Shown here: one piece after another, positions 15,015-23,908 of the stretch
How the letters are laid out: the number at the start of each line of letters is the position of its first letter
How positions within the stretch are numbered: position 1 is the first letter of the stretch
Origin: Sulfurovum sp. UBA4779
GTDB lineage: Bacteria > Campylobacterota > Campylobacteria > Campylobacterales > Sulfurovaceae
Direction of reading: 5' to 3'
Length of the DNA stretch: 64,000 bases
Assembly: GCA_002403155.1 (NCBI GenBank)
Contig: DHHF01000013.1
Location: 1 to 64,000, forward strand
Position numbers and translations under genes: made by a program
The notes under the pieces: generated by a model
Database searches by the model: none
What the model saw: only the letters and a program-made list of their open reading frames with translations
What the model was told of the DNA's origin: nothing

Positions 15015-16250
15015 CTATTTTATCTTTTTGAGCCTGAGACTTAGAATAAACCCGGCGCTTAGCAACGCAATGGTTAAAAGATATATCGCGGTATAGCTTT
15101 CTACGAACTTAAGAATAATCCCTCCCAAAATAGGGAAAAAGAGCCCGATGGAAGTGATGTTGGTTTGGATGGCGGTATAAACAGGCCTTTTTTCTTCGGG
15201 GGCAATCTCTATGACGAGATTCATACTGCTGTTGCTAAATCCGTCCAAAGCGATGCCAAACAGCAAAAAGATGAGGCCGTAGCCATAAACATTGTTTGCA
15301 AAAAGGGCGATCACAAAAGCAGCAATGATAAATACAAAGCTCAAAGAGAGCATTTTTTCATAATCGTCTATTCGCGTCCACAAAAAAGTACTTCCCAAAA
15401 TGCTGCCGAGCATTTGAACGGTGATAAAGCCTCCAAGCATCCATCCGGTCAGCGTAAATGAGTTGTTGGCGTTCAAGATAACAAACGGCATCGCCAAAAG
15501 ATAGCTAAAGCTCAAAAAGATAACGATGATTTGCCGTTGAAGCCTTGCATCGCTCTTTAGAAGCAATCTGGAGTTTTTCATAAACGTCTTAAAACTTTTT
15601 TCTTTGTCAGAAACGTTTTGTTTGGCAGGCTCTTCTATGGTGGAAAATACGCCAAACCCGATCGCCATCAAAAGGCTGCTTACGATAAAAAGATAGGCAT
15701 AATTGATCGGCGCTTCAAAATGCTGGAGCACGTATCCCGCGATCCCTCCGCTGATAATGGAAGCCACGGAGCCTGCAATCTGCCTATGCGCCATGCTTTT
15801 GCCGCGATATGTTTTGGAAAAAAGTTTGGCTTGAAGCTCTTTGAAGTAGATGGCGCCAAATCCTGCCGTAAACGAAAAGAAAAACAGTCCAAGACCGATA
15901 AAAAAAAGTGTTAAAAGCTTATTGGTTTCGCCGAAAAGAAAGATGCTTACCCCGATCATAAACCACGAAAGGAACCTAAAGAAAAACACTTTGTTCAGAT
16001 AAGGCAAAACGCGTTGATAGGCTTGCGCATGAAAGGCTGCATAGAGTTGTATCACGATGGCGCCGCCTCTTAGCAAAGAGGCAAAAATCCCTACGATAAT
16101 CACACTGTCGCTGAAATGATGCACCATCAACGGCAAAATTGTAGAGGGTTCTGCTATCGTGATGGCAAGCGAAAGAAAAAAAGCATGGGCAACGCTCTTA
16201 TAGTTATTTTTGGGATCATCCAGCTTAAACATGCTTTGCTGCTTTTTCAA
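15015..16250 (-). CDS. Major facilitator superfamily transporter
   Basis: This 411-residue protein has about 12 hydrophobic helices, arranged as two sets of six. The linker EEPAKQNVSDKEKSFKTF lies after helix six. It begins KLDDPKNNYKSVAHAFFLS. The substrate cannot be read from the sequence. The first frame codon is a TTG at 16250; an ATG at 16232 is an alternative and neither has a good ribosome site. It follows the NifX-like gene by 9 bases, suggesting one leftward operon 17318-15015, perhaps for export linked to metal/Fe-S handling. That link is inference. Confidence 0.75.
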   Translation of the reverse strand: MKKQQSMFKLDDPKNNYKSVAHAFFLSLAITIAEPSTILPLMVHHFSDSVIIVGIFASLLRGGAIVIQLYAAFHAQAYQRVLPYLNKVFFFRFLSWFMIGVSIFLFGETNKLLTLFFIGLGLFFFSFTAGFGAIYFKELQAKLFSKTYRGKSMAHRQIAGSVASIISGGIAGYVLQHFEAPINYAYLFIVSSLLMAIGFGVFSTIEEPAKQNVSDKEKSFKTFMKNSRLLLKSDARLQRQIIVIFLSFSYLLAMPFVILNANNSFTLTGWMLGGFITVQMLGSILGSTFLWTRIDDYEKMLSLSFVFIIAAFVIALFANNVYGYGLIFLLFGIALDGFSNSSMNLVIEIAPEEKRPVYTAIQTNITSIGLFFPILGGIILKFVESYTAIYLLTIALLSAGFILSLRLKKIK

Positions 16251-16259
16251 AAATGCGGT

Positions 16260-16625
16260 TTAGTGTACCGAACATGTGCCGCTGCTGTCGATTTTTTTTA
16301 GTTCTCCTTGTACAAAAAGCGCTATGCTTTCTTGGACGGTATGTGAGGTGTTGTCAAAATAGACATCAAGGCCTGCCTGCGCAAAACCTTGTGCGGGCGA
16401 TCCGCCGATACCGCTGACGATGAGGGCGTCAGGATGAAGGCTCATGATGTTGGCTACGGCATTGCCGCATGCGCCGCTGCCGTGGCCCGGGTTTTGCACG
16501 ACTTCGACGTCTTTGATCTTTTGGTCTTCCAGTGTGATGATCGTATAAAATTTTGCTTTGCCAAAATGCGCACCCCTTTTGCTAAGGTATCCCATGTTTT
16601 CGTCTGTAGGAAAAATCAATCTCAT
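16260..16625 (-). CDS. NifX/NifB-C-type dinitrogenase cofactor-like protein
   Basis: This 121-residue protein has the single-domain Nitro_FeMo-Co fold, related to NifX, NafY and MTH1175. Conserved features are RLIFPTDENMG at the start, the glycine-rich NPGHGSGACGNAVANIM, and DALIVSGIGGSPAQGF. Such proteins bind Fe-S or FeMo-type clusters. Many organisms without nitrogenase carry them, and their role there is unknown. No nif structural genes are present in the window. It lies directly after a DUF134-NifX fusion gene, in the same direction. Confidence 0.85.
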   Translation of the reverse strand: MRLIFPTDENMGYLSKRGAHFGKAKFYTIITLEDQKIKDVEVVQNPGHGSGACGNAVANIMSLHPDALIVSGIGGSPAQGFAQAGLDVYFDNTSHTVQESIALFVQGELKKIDSSGTCSVH

Positions 16626-16649
16626 TTTGTGTCCTTTTTAAATGTTGTA

Positions 16650-17318
16650 TTAATGTTGTTTGACGATTTCGTCTATCTGTGCGTCATCGACTAGGTTTAA
16701 CGCGTTTTCTTCAAATTTTTTTAACACTTCTTCCAGGGTGATACGTTCAAATCCTGAGTGATAGATGTGTACATTTCCTTGTGCTTTCAGCAGTTTATAG
16801 GGCATCCTCCCCATTTGCTGAATGATAAGCGTATCGGCCCCTTCATCGGTGAGCCATTGAACGACGGCCTGTCCGCCTTCTGCCGTGTTTTGTTTGATGG
16901 ATATTTTACCGTCTTGGATAAATGCAAACCATTTTGCTTTTCCAAAAAGGGGTGCAACGGCAGGGTTTTCTTTGTTTGTTTTGACCGGTATGGCAATTTT
17001 CATCGTTTGTCCTTCTTTTTGCTTGGGGAATTCATTTCTTTCTGAAATGATAATGGCTTTGCCGTGGAGCAGGGCATCTGCAACTTTTTGATGCGCAGAT
17101 GCTAAGATTCTTGAAAACGTGGTTCTTGAAATCCCCATGCGTTCTGCACACTCTTGCTGATAGAGTTTTTCATAATCGCTTAATCGCAAGGCTTCCATTT
17201 CGTCATGTTCAAGTACCGTTTGTTCGATATATTTAGTTTCTATCCCGCATGGCTTGAAGCATACTTTATTATGGTTCTTTTCTATATTTCTTATAATTTT
17301 TTTCCGCCCCAGCGGCAT
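16650..17318 (-). CDS. DUF134 DNA-binding domain fused to NifX-like domain
   Basis: This 222-residue fusion has residues 1-~95 as DUF134, a helix-turn-helix protein with Cys-rich start (VCFKPCGI). Its recognition part reads ECAERMGISRTTFSRILASAHQKVADAL. Residues ~105-200 form a second Nitro_FeMo-Co (NifX-like) domain starting MKIAIPVKTNKENPAVAPLFG. The pairing suggests a transcription factor whose activity depends on a bound metal cluster. It is first in a leftward cluster with a free NifX-like protein and an MFS transporter, and may regulate it. DUF134 proteins often lie beside such genes; direct fusion is seen here. Confidence 0.85.
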   Translation of the reverse strand: MPLGRKKIIRNIEKNHNKVCFKPCGIETKYIEQTVLEHDEMEALRLSDYEKLYQQECAERMGISRTTFSRILASAHQKVADALLHGKAIIISERNEFPKQKEGQTMKIAIPVKTNKENPAVAPLFGKAKWFAFIQDGKISIKQNTAEGGQAVVQWLTDEGADTLIIQQMGRMPYKLLKAQGNVHIYHSGFERITLEEVLKKFEENALNLVDDAQIDEIVKQH

Positions 17319-17457
17319 TTTAGAAACTCCCCCTCATCCTTTGATCAGCCTTTTGCAATATTACAAAAATATTATATCGGACATATGTTCAAAAGTCAAG
17401 TTGTATTTTTTTAAATAATGGCTGTATTGAACAGTATTTCCTGTAACAAACGTAAAA

Positions 17458-18147
17458 TTATCGGGTAACGATAGATACAAAACCAGCCTGTCTGATATGA
17501 AGGTGTCTGCTGTGAATGGTTACGATATCTCCGTCGAGTTCCAGCATATTGTGTTCATTTTCAAGGTCGATACGGATCTCTTCATTGACTTGCCCGTAAA
17601 AACTTCCCAGTTTTTTGATGAATCCAAAAGGCGTAAAAATAAAAAAACGTTTAGAGCTTAACAGCATGAAGGGTGTCATGATCAGATGGGCAGGAAAAAG
17701 AAAAAGAGCGGCAAGGATATATTTGGATAAACCCTTTTCCAGAAAGCCAAAACGCAGCGTTTCAGAAAAAAAGATATGCTGAAGATCGCCCATATTCCCG
17801 GCGGAAAAAAGAAAAAGTTCATCGTTGATTTTGTAAAAGTCGTGTTTTTGGGTTTTGGGTATTTTCCCGTTTGCGAGCAATTCTAAAACGATGCTTATCT
17901 CAGGTACACGGTGCATTTTGGCAACCATATTGAAAGAACCTTTGGGGTTGAGGATCAAAGGGGGCCATTGCAAAAGTTTCCGATGATAGAGTTTTTTAAG
18001 TACCCTGCGGATCGTTCCGTCCCCGCCGGTGATAATAATATAATCGTATGATTCCAATGCTTCGCATTGTGCAAGTGAAGATTCTTGAACGGATGTAATA
18101 GGCAGCACAGGATGATGAAATGTTTTTCCGATAGAAAGAATACGCAT
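17458..18147 (-). CDS. Diacylglycerol kinase-like (YegS/DAGK catalytic) protein
   Basis: This 229-residue protein has the DAGK/NAD-kinase nucleotide-binding signature TGGDGT at residues 40-45, then ILNPKGSFNMVAK, where lipid kinases have the P-G-T-x-N-D motif. The C-terminal beta domain ends VSIVTR. At 229 residues it is shorter than YegS-type lipid kinases (~300). It lacks the usual N-terminal 40 residues and has a hydrophobic insert (YILAALFLFPAHLIMTPFML). Activity on lipid is uncertain. It is divergent from the pqi operon. Confidence 0.7.
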   Translation of the reverse strand: MRILSIGKTFHHPVLPITSVQESSLAQCEALESYDYIIITGGDGTIRRVLKKLYHRKLLQWPPLILNPKGSFNMVAKMHRVPEISIVLELLANGKIPKTQKHDFYKINDELFLFSAGNMGDLQHIFFSETLRFGFLEKGLSKYILAALFLFPAHLIMTPFMLLSSKRFFIFTPFGFIKKLGSFYGQVNEEIRIDLENEHNMLELDGDIVTIHSRHLHIRQAGFVSIVTR

Positions 18148-18229
18148 AGATCTGCCTTTTGAGCTATTTTTTTAGTAAAATCAAAGTCGGTTTTATGTGG
18201 TGCGATGATTAAAAATTTTAGATATTGGC

Positions 18230-18235
18230 TATAAT
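18230..18235 (+). promoter_or_regulatory. -10 box directly before pqiA part 1
   Basis: TATAAT in the context TTGGCTATAATTATAT ends 7 bases before the ATG at 18243. The same TTGGCTATAAT precedes tatD at 30158. No Shine-Dalgarno sequence is visible, so a leaderless transcript is likely. Confidence 0.6.
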
Positions 18236-18242
18236 TATATCG

Positions 18243-18893
18243 ATGAAACTTGAAAACGAAGATGCGTTGGATCACTATATTATTTGCCGGAAATGCCATA
18301 CATTGCATGAAGAGATACCGATACATGACGGCACCAAAGCATGCTGCAGCGAATGCGGGGCCGTATTGTACAGATATGACGGCAAGCTTGCGGAGCATGG
18401 CTTGGCGCTGAGCATCAGCGGGTTTATTTTGTTTATCCTTGCCAATGCTTTCCCGTTGGTTAAGATAGAAATACTCGGACATGAGCAGTTTATCACGATT
18501 CCTAAAACATTTATAGGCCTTTTTGAGGGCGGTTTTTATCTGGTGGGGTTGATTTGTACTTTTCTTATCTTTGTTTTTCCTTTAATGGTATTTTTAAGCT
18601 ATAGTGTACTTTTTGCTTTGCTTCATATGAAAAAAAAGGAAAAAATTATCAAAGAACTGCTTATCTTATTGTCCTATATTATGCCGTGGAGCATGAGCGA
18701 TATCTTTTTTGTCAGTATTTTGGTAGCGTTGATTAAACTGATCGGATATGCGCAGATACATATAGGAGTATCTTTTTGGGCGCTGATCGGATTTGTGGTG
18801 TTGGAATTGTATATCACGAAAAATTTGCATATCTATGAGTTGTGGATGCTCAAAAAACGTATTTTTCAAAGAGAAAACAATGATAGAGGTTGA
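18243..18893 (+). CDS. pqiA: PqiA-like membrane protein, first half
   Basis: This ~216-residue inner-membrane protein starts with two CxxC pairs (CRKC and CSEC) forming a zinc-ribbon-like site. About four hydrophobic helices follow. The core PWSMSDIFFVSILVALIKL matches the PqiA/YebS family motif PWSM-D-F--. E. coli PqiA contains two such units in one ~417-residue chain; here the units are separate genes. PqiA works with PqiB and PqiC in lipid transport between membranes. The ATG at 18243 is preferred to a TTG at 18225, which lies upstream of the -10 box. Confidence 0.85.
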   Translation: MKLENEDALDHYIICRKCHTLHEEIPIHDGTKACCSECGAVLYRYDGKLAEHGLALSISGFILFILANAFPLVKIEILGHEQFITIPKTFIGLFEGGFYLVGLICTFLIFVFPLMVFLSYSVLFALLHMKKKEKIIKELLILLSYIMPWSMSDIFFVSILVALIKLIGYAQIHIGVSFWALIGFVVLELYITKNLHIYELWMLKKRIFQRENNDRG

Positions 18894-19479
18894 TGAAAAA
18901 AAGCTTGTCAGATGTCCTGTCTGCGAAGCGGTCAATATCGACAAAGGTGCAGATACTCCTTGCCGGCGCTGCGGATGTACGATCTATAGGCATCAGAAAT
19001 TTACGGTGCAAAAAAGCTGGGCATACCTCATAACGGCGATCATTGCCTATATCCCTGCCAATCTTTATCCGATGCTTATAACAAAACAGTTTGGCTCAAA
19101 TGAGGGCAGTACGATTTTGGGCGGCATTGTGATGCTGTGGGAGCACGGCTCCTATCCTATTGCCATGGTGATATTTTTTGCTTCGATTGTCATTCCCGTT
19201 TTGAAATTTCTTATTTTGATTTATCTGCTTGTTAGTGTAAAATACCCGCTGGGAAAAGATAAAAAGATCAATAAGCATAAAATGTATTTTTTGACAGAAG
19301 CGGTGGGCCCCTGGTCTATGATTGATGTGTTTGTGGTTGCCATCCTTGCGGCACTGATCCATCTTGCCAATATACAGATTATTGCAGGAACCGCTGCAAC
19401 GGCGTTTGCACTCTCTGTATTTTTTACGCTTTTGGCTGCCCACGCATTTGATGAGCGGCTGATCGGAGGAAGAATTTAA
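18880..19479 (+). CDS. pqiA: PqiA-like membrane protein, second half
   Basis: This 199-residue homologue of the preceding gene has CPVC and CRRC at the N terminus. Three to four hydrophobic segments follow, with the family motifs NLYPML and VGPWSMIDVFVVAILAALIH. It should form with the first half the equivalent of full-length PqiA. The ATG at 18880 overlaps the preceding gene by 14 bases, indicating coupled translation. A longer frame to 18793 is less likely since the family sequence begins at the CxxC region. Confidence 0.85.
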   Translation: MIEVDEKKLVRCPVCEAVNIDKGADTPCRRCGCTIYRHQKFTVQKSWAYLITAIIAYIPANLYPMLITKQFGSNEGSTILGGIVMLWEHGSYPIAMVIFFASIVIPVLKFLILIYLLVSVKYPLGKDKKINKHKMYFLTEAVGPWSMIDVFVVAILAALIHLANIQIIAGTAATAFALSVFFTLLAAHAFDERLIGGRI

Positions 19480-19533
19480 GTGTATCGCATACTCACAATA
19501 AAATTTACGGTAAAAAATGAAGGAAAACAATAG

Positions 19534-21168
19534 ATGTCGCAGCAGATACCGACGATAGAAGAATCAACGAAATTTAACTTTATCACCTCTATATGGATTG
19601 TTCCGTTTATTGCAATGCTTATCGCAGGCTGGCTGGCATTTCAGTATTTTGCCCAACTGGGCCCTGAGATCAGAATCGTTTTTCCAAAAAACGAAGGTCT
19701 GCAGGCCGGGCAGAGTCAGATAAAATACAGGGATGTACCGGTGGGCACTGTAAAGAAAATCGAATTGCAAGAAGATGGGGACGGGGTAGTTGTCGTTGCC
19801 AGAATGGATAAAAATATTAAAAAATATCTTAATGACGATACCAAGTTCTGGATCGTGAAGCCTGAAGTGGGGCTAGGGGGAGTAAGCGGTTTGGATACGC
19901 TGATTTCGGGAACCTATATCAAAATGTACAGAAGCAAGGAAGCGATAGCAAAAAAAAGATTCAGAGAGGAGTTTCAGGGGCTTAGCCGTGCGCATAAACA
20001 AACAGGAGACGGAGAGTTTTTTCAACTCAATGCCCCTTCTTCGTACAATATCGTCAAGGATACTCCTGTTTATTTTAAAAATATTGAAGTGGGCCAAGTA
20101 GAGCATGTAACCATCGCACTGGATGGCAAATCAATCGATTTTGTTGTTTTTATCGAAAATCAATATGCTGCTTATGTACATGAAGATTCCAAATTTTGGG
20201 TGATGAGTGCTTTGGATGTAGGTTTCTCTCACGGAAGGCTGGATGTCAATATCGCTCCCATTACCCATTTGGTTCAAGGGGGGATTGCCTTTTCTTCGAC
20301 AGGAGAAAAAACAAAAGCAAAAGTAAGAGACAATTTTGTTTTTACGCTTCACAAAAATGAAAATACGGCACAAAACAAATCCGGCAAAGGAGGAGAATCG
20401 ATTGTGCTGTTTAAGATTTTTGTTGAAAAAGGTATTGCCAAATTAAAAGAAAATGCTGCTGTGGGCTATGATGGTTTTGAGGTAGGCAAAGTTGCGGAGG
20501 TTAAAACATCTTATGATGCCCTAACACATAAAATGCGAGGCAGCGTGCTGTTGCAGATTGATACGTCGTTTTTTGAAGACGGAGATAAAAATCTCTCCGG
20601 CAAACATAATTTTTATCAAGCGGTCAATGAGGGGCTTTGCGCCAAAATCGAATCAACCGATCCTCTTACGGGAATGCTTTTTGTGGATTTGGTATTTGAC
20701 AAAAATATGAGCAATCAAAAAATAAAACCAAAAGGCCGCTATGCAATCTTGCCTACGATAGAGTATAGCGATTCGGATATTATGGGTTCTGTGCAAAATG
20801 TTTTAGCAAAACTGAATGCTTTGCCGTTAGAAAAACTGCTTGCTTCGGTGAACAATATCGTTGATGAAAATGCAGAACCTTTGCATCACGTGATGACGGA
20901 CCTTCAAAAAATTACAAATAATCTGAAGGCAATGACGGATCGGCCGTCGTTCAAATCAATGCCCGACGAGCTTGCGCAAACGATACAGGAGTTAACCGAT
21001 ACACTGAAGGCAACAAAAAAGCTGGTAAAGGGGTATGATAACGATTCGCTGCTGACACAGCAGATTACGCAAACACTGAAAACTGTTACGGAAACATCCA
21101 ACGAAATGCAAGAATTTTTAAGAATGCTCAACAGAAAACCTACTTCGATGATCTTTGGAGACAAATGA
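19534..21168 (+). CDS. pqiB: PqiB-type MCE (MlaD) domain protein
   Basis: This 544-residue protein has one N-terminal membrane anchor (ITSIWIVPFIAMLIAGWLAF, ~16-36), then three MCE/MlaD domains: ~43-140 (QIKYRDVPVGTVKKI), ~160-270 (VYFKNIEVGQVEHV) and ~290-410 (AVGYDGFEVGKVAEV). The C-terminal helical region (~430-530) would form the tube tip. In E. coli PqiB hexamers form a periplasm-spanning needle that moves lipids between membranes. The operon order pqiA-pqiA-pqiB-pqiC supports this role. Confidence 0.92.
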   Translation: MSQQIPTIEESTKFNFITSIWIVPFIAMLIAGWLAFQYFAQLGPEIRIVFPKNEGLQAGQSQIKYRDVPVGTVKKIELQEDGDGVVVVARMDKNIKKYLNDDTKFWIVKPEVGLGGVSGLDTLISGTYIKMYRSKEAIAKKRFREEFQGLSRAHKQTGDGEFFQLNAPSSYNIVKDTPVYFKNIEVGQVEHVTIALDGKSIDFVVFIENQYAAYVHEDSKFWVMSALDVGFSHGRLDVNIAPITHLVQGGIAFSSTGEKTKAKVRDNFVFTLHKNENTAQNKSGKGGESIVLFKIFVEKGIAKLKENAAVGYDGFEVGKVAEVKTSYDALTHKMRGSVLLQIDTSFFEDGDKNLSGKHNFYQAVNEGLCAKIESTDPLTGMLFVDLVFDKNMSNQKIKPKGRYAILPTIEYSDSDIMGSVQNVLAKLNALPLEKLLASVNNIVDENAEPLHHVMTDLQKITNNLKAMTDRPSFKSMPDELAQTIQELTDTLKATKKLVKGYDNDSLLTQQITQTLKTVTETSNEMQEFLRMLNRKPTSMIFGDK

Positions 21169-21743
21169 TGCAAAATACCGTTATAAAAAAATCAATAGGA
21201 TTTGCGATACTGACAGCGATGATCTGTGGATGTGCAGCAACAAGCAATTATTATATTCTTTCAACTGCATCAAAGCCTTCTGCGGTTTATACGCAGCATC
21301 AAAAAACAATCGGTATTGAAAAAGTAAGCGTGCCAAAGTATCTTTTCAAAAGAGAAATAGCAATAGCCAAATCCAGCAGCGAAGTAGCTTTTTTAAGCGA
21401 TGGCAGCTGGGCAGAGGATATGGATGAGGGGTTGACACAGCGGCTTGTCGGTTTCATTCAAAAAAAATTCAACCAACCGCAAGTTTACGAATATCCTTGG
21501 GGAGTGGATGTACAGCCCAATATAAAAGTACGGGTACAGATTACACGCTATATTGCAGAAGGAAATTTTGTCTATCTTGATGCAAACTGGCACATCGAAG
21601 ATCTTCAGACACATCAAAGCGAGGCGCAATTGTTTAGTGTGAAAGTTCCGACAAAAAATGATACTAAAAGTATCGTAGCAGCGATGGATCAAGCCTTTGG
21701 GAAGTTTGAAGAGAGTATCGCACAAGGAATACACCGTTTTTAA
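21165..21743 (+). CDS. pqiC: PqiC/YmbA-type lipoprotein (ABC-type transport auxiliary)
   Basis: This 192-residue lipoprotein has a signal peptide ending MICGC (Cys22) and the family start NYYILSTASKPS. Next comes the DUF330 core IGIEKVSVPKYLFKREIAIA, and a later WAEDMDEGLTQRLVGFIQ. PqiC is the outer-membrane partner of the PqiB needle. Its ATG overlaps the pqiB stop by 4 bases, indicating translational coupling. Confidence 0.9.
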   Translation: MMQNTVIKKSIGFAILTAMICGCAATSNYYILSTASKPSAVYTQHQKTIGIEKVSVPKYLFKREIAIAKSSSEVAFLSDGSWAEDMDEGLTQRLVGFIQKKFNQPQVYEYPWGVDVQPNIKVRVQITRYIAEGNFVYLDANWHIEDLQTHQSEAQLFSVKVPTKNDTKSIVAAMDQAFGKFEESIAQGIHRF

Positions 21744-21840
21744 TTTTTAACCAAGATAAATGACCTGCAAATACGGCTTATGTGCCGCCGGCTTTAAAAG
21801 GCATGGTTATGAGTAATATACAATAATTTTATAGTTATGC

Positions 21841-21846
21841 TACAAT
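21841..21846 (+). promoter_or_regulatory. -10 box for the secreted-protein/radical SAM pair
   Basis: TACAAT in GTTATGCTACAATAACA lies 33 bases before the chosen start at 21879 and separates this pair from the pqi operon. Confidence 0.45.
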
Positions 21847-21878
21847 AACAGCCATATGGAAAAAAAGAAGGAATGCAG

Positions 21879-22949
21879 ATGTTATTTTTGAATCTATTGA
21901 AAATGATTTGTTTGTCTTTTCTTGTGGGAAGTGCTGTATTGTTCGGTGCAAACAAAGAGTATAAAATTTATGGAACAGAATCCGGCCAAATACTCTATGA
22001 GATAGAGGGCGAGGGACAGCTTACACAAGAGACAAATCTTACGATATCCGGAACAGCCCGTTTGCGCTTTAAAGAGTGGGGGGCTGTCGCATTGGCAGAA
22101 GAGAAGGGAACCGTAATGGCTGTCGGTGCAATTAAGGATAAACAGACGTTTCGCAGTTTGATAAAGCAAGAAAAGGATACCGCCTATTATGCCAACTATA
22201 AAACAGAAAAAGTTTTAGAAAGAAAGAGCAGCAGCAAATTTATTGCCCATGGAGAATCCCTTACCAAAGGCCTTAAGCAAACAGGAACATTACATGTCAA
22301 CGGATGGGAATGTGAGGTATGGGAGGGGCCCGGTGTTAAAAAATGCCTTTATAAGGGCATACCGCTTTTGCTGGAAATTCAGCTTTATGGGATGACTTAT
22401 ACCAAAAAAGCTTCGGATATCAGTTTTGATATCAATCTTTCAGAAGATCAATGTGTGATGCCGGACTTTTCTGTAGAGGAATTCGGCTTAATCAGAGGAA
22501 TTGGAATGACAAAGAACAAAAAAAAGCCTAAAGAGGTTATCGAAGTGTTCAGGGATATTCTAAAAGGCAATTTTATCGCCGGCCAAATAGATATCAATGA
22601 TACAAATCAAACGCACCATAAAGCTAAAATAGAATTTATCAATCGTTTGGGGCAAAGCATATACAAAGACCAAAAAGTACTTTTGCCCAAACTCCTTTTT
22701 GATTTAGAAAAAAGCAGAGAATGTATCCATCAAGCAGAAACCCCCAAAGAGGCGAATGAATGCATTAGGGGAATGCGGGATACCAAAAAAGAGATGGGCG
22801 TAAAAATGCCTTTTATTTATTTTTGGAATGATGAAGAAAAAGATATGTATTTGGAACAATTGGACAATGAAATTTCAAATCTAAAATCACGAATGTCATG
22901 CATCAGCTTTGCAAAAAATATTACAGAGCTTTCTGCCTGTATGAAATAG
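21879..22949 (+). CDS. Secreted protein of unknown function
   Basis: I do not recognise this 356-residue protein. It has a Sec signal peptide (MLFLNLLKMICLSFLVGSAV, cleavage near LFGA). A beta-rich region follows (~25-190: EYKIYGTESGQILYEIEG and later WECEVWEGPGVKKCLYKGIP). The C terminus is helical and contains four Cys in pairs (ECIHQ...ECIRG, SCISF...SACMK), suggesting disulphides. Part of the N-terminal half is like DUF4412-type periplasmic proteins that test lipid or beta-sheet ligands, but this is weak. The start at 21879 is set by AAGAAGGA seven bases upstream. It is followed after 6 bases by a radical SAM gene. Confidence 0.6.
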   Translation: MLFLNLLKMICLSFLVGSAVLFGANKEYKIYGTESGQILYEIEGEGQLTQETNLTISGTARLRFKEWGAVALAEEKGTVMAVGAIKDKQTFRSLIKQEKDTAYYANYKTEKVLERKSSSKFIAHGESLTKGLKQTGTLHVNGWECEVWEGPGVKKCLYKGIPLLLEIQLYGMTYTKKASDISFDINLSEDQCVMPDFSVEEFGLIRGIGMTKNKKKPKEVIEVFRDILKGNFIAGQIDINDTNQTHHKAKIEFINRLGQSIYKDQKVLLPKLLFDLEKSRECIHQAETPKEANECIRGMRDTKKEMGVKMPFIYFWNDEEKDMYLEQLDNEISNLKSRMSCISFAKNITELSACMK

Positions 22950-22955
22950 TTTTTC

Positions 22956-23831
22956 GTGAAATTTTATCGTATCTATATCGAACTTACCAATGTATGCGGA
23001 CTCAAGTGCAGTTTTTGTCCTTCAAAAAATCTGCCTGCAAAACAGATGGACCTTGCTTTTTTTGAGTCTGTAATAAAACAGGCAAAAGCCTATACAAAAG
23101 AGATAGCCTGTCATGTGGTAGGTGACCCGCTGACACTTTCTAATCTTTGTGAATATTTGGATATTGTTTACAAGCATAAACTTAAAGCCGTACTTACCAC
23201 CAGCGGATATTTTTTAAGGAAACATCCCTATGATACACTGTTTCATCCGAGTGTAAAACAAATCAACATATCGTTGAACAGTTTTAATAAAAATGATACG
23301 GCATGGACATTTGAACAGTATATCATTCCGGTTTTGGATTTGTGCGATGCAAAGCGTAAAAGAGCAAATAAAGCATTTGTCAATCTTCGCCTATGGAATC
23401 TGGATGAAGCAATGAGCGAATTTGATTTTAACCGGATGCTTTTTGATACCTTTTCCAGGCATTTTGAAACAAAATTGGATTTAGCCGCAATTTATCGGGA
23501 GCGTCCCAAATCCATTCGTTTGGCCGATAAAATACTTTTGCATTTTGATACCTATTTTGAATGGCCTTCTTTAAAAAATCAATACTATGGAGACGGAACC
23601 TGTCAGGGGCTGCAGTCGCATATTGCTATCTTGGCCAGCGGGAAAGTGGTTCCATGCTGTCTTGATTGTGACGGCGTTATGGAGCTTGGCGATTTGCATT
23701 GCCAAAGCATGGATGAGATCATTCATTCCCGTCGTGCTTTGGCAATCAGGCAAGGCTTTAAAGAAAACAAAGCAGTAGAAGAATTGTGCCAAAAGTGCAG
23801 CTACAAAAAGAGATTTGCCTCTAAAACGTAG
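22956..23831 (+). CDS. Radical SAM / SPASM domain protein
   Basis: This 291-residue enzyme has the radical SAM 4Fe-4S motif at Cys14, Cys18 and Cys21 (CGLKCSFC). A TIM-barrel part follows, and a C-terminal SPASM-type auxiliary cluster region (CCLDCDGVMELGDL and ELCQKCSYKK). SPASM enzymes modify peptides, proteins or cofactors; the target is unknown. Translation begins at GTG 22956 with a weak ribosome site. It follows the secreted Cys-containing protein by 6 bases, so that protein is a candidate partner or substrate, though radical SAM enzymes act in the cytosol. The genomic pairing is the only support. Confidence 0.8.
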   Translation: MKFYRIYIELTNVCGLKCSFCPSKNLPAKQMDLAFFESVIKQAKAYTKEIACHVVGDPLTLSNLCEYLDIVYKHKLKAVLTTSGYFLRKHPYDTLFHPSVKQINISLNSFNKNDTAWTFEQYIIPVLDLCDAKRKRANKAFVNLRLWNLDEAMSEFDFNRMLFDTFSRHFETKLDLAAIYRERPKSIRLADKILLHFDTYFEWPSLKNQYYGDGTCQGLQSHIAILASGKVVPCCLDCDGVMELGDLHCQSMDEIIHSRRALAIRQGFKENKAVEELCQKCSYKKRFASKT

Positions 23832-23908
23832 CTGTTGAGGCGATTTAGATAATTTGGCCTTTTGCAAATCATATTTAAATCGCTTTGTTTTGTGCCCCGT
23901 AAGGAGGA

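Noticed and set aside
14599..17318. Nitrogenase accessory cluster
   Set aside because: NifX-like, NifU-C and DUF134 proteins occur widely without nitrogenase, and no nifHDK, nifE, nifN or nifB gene is in the window.
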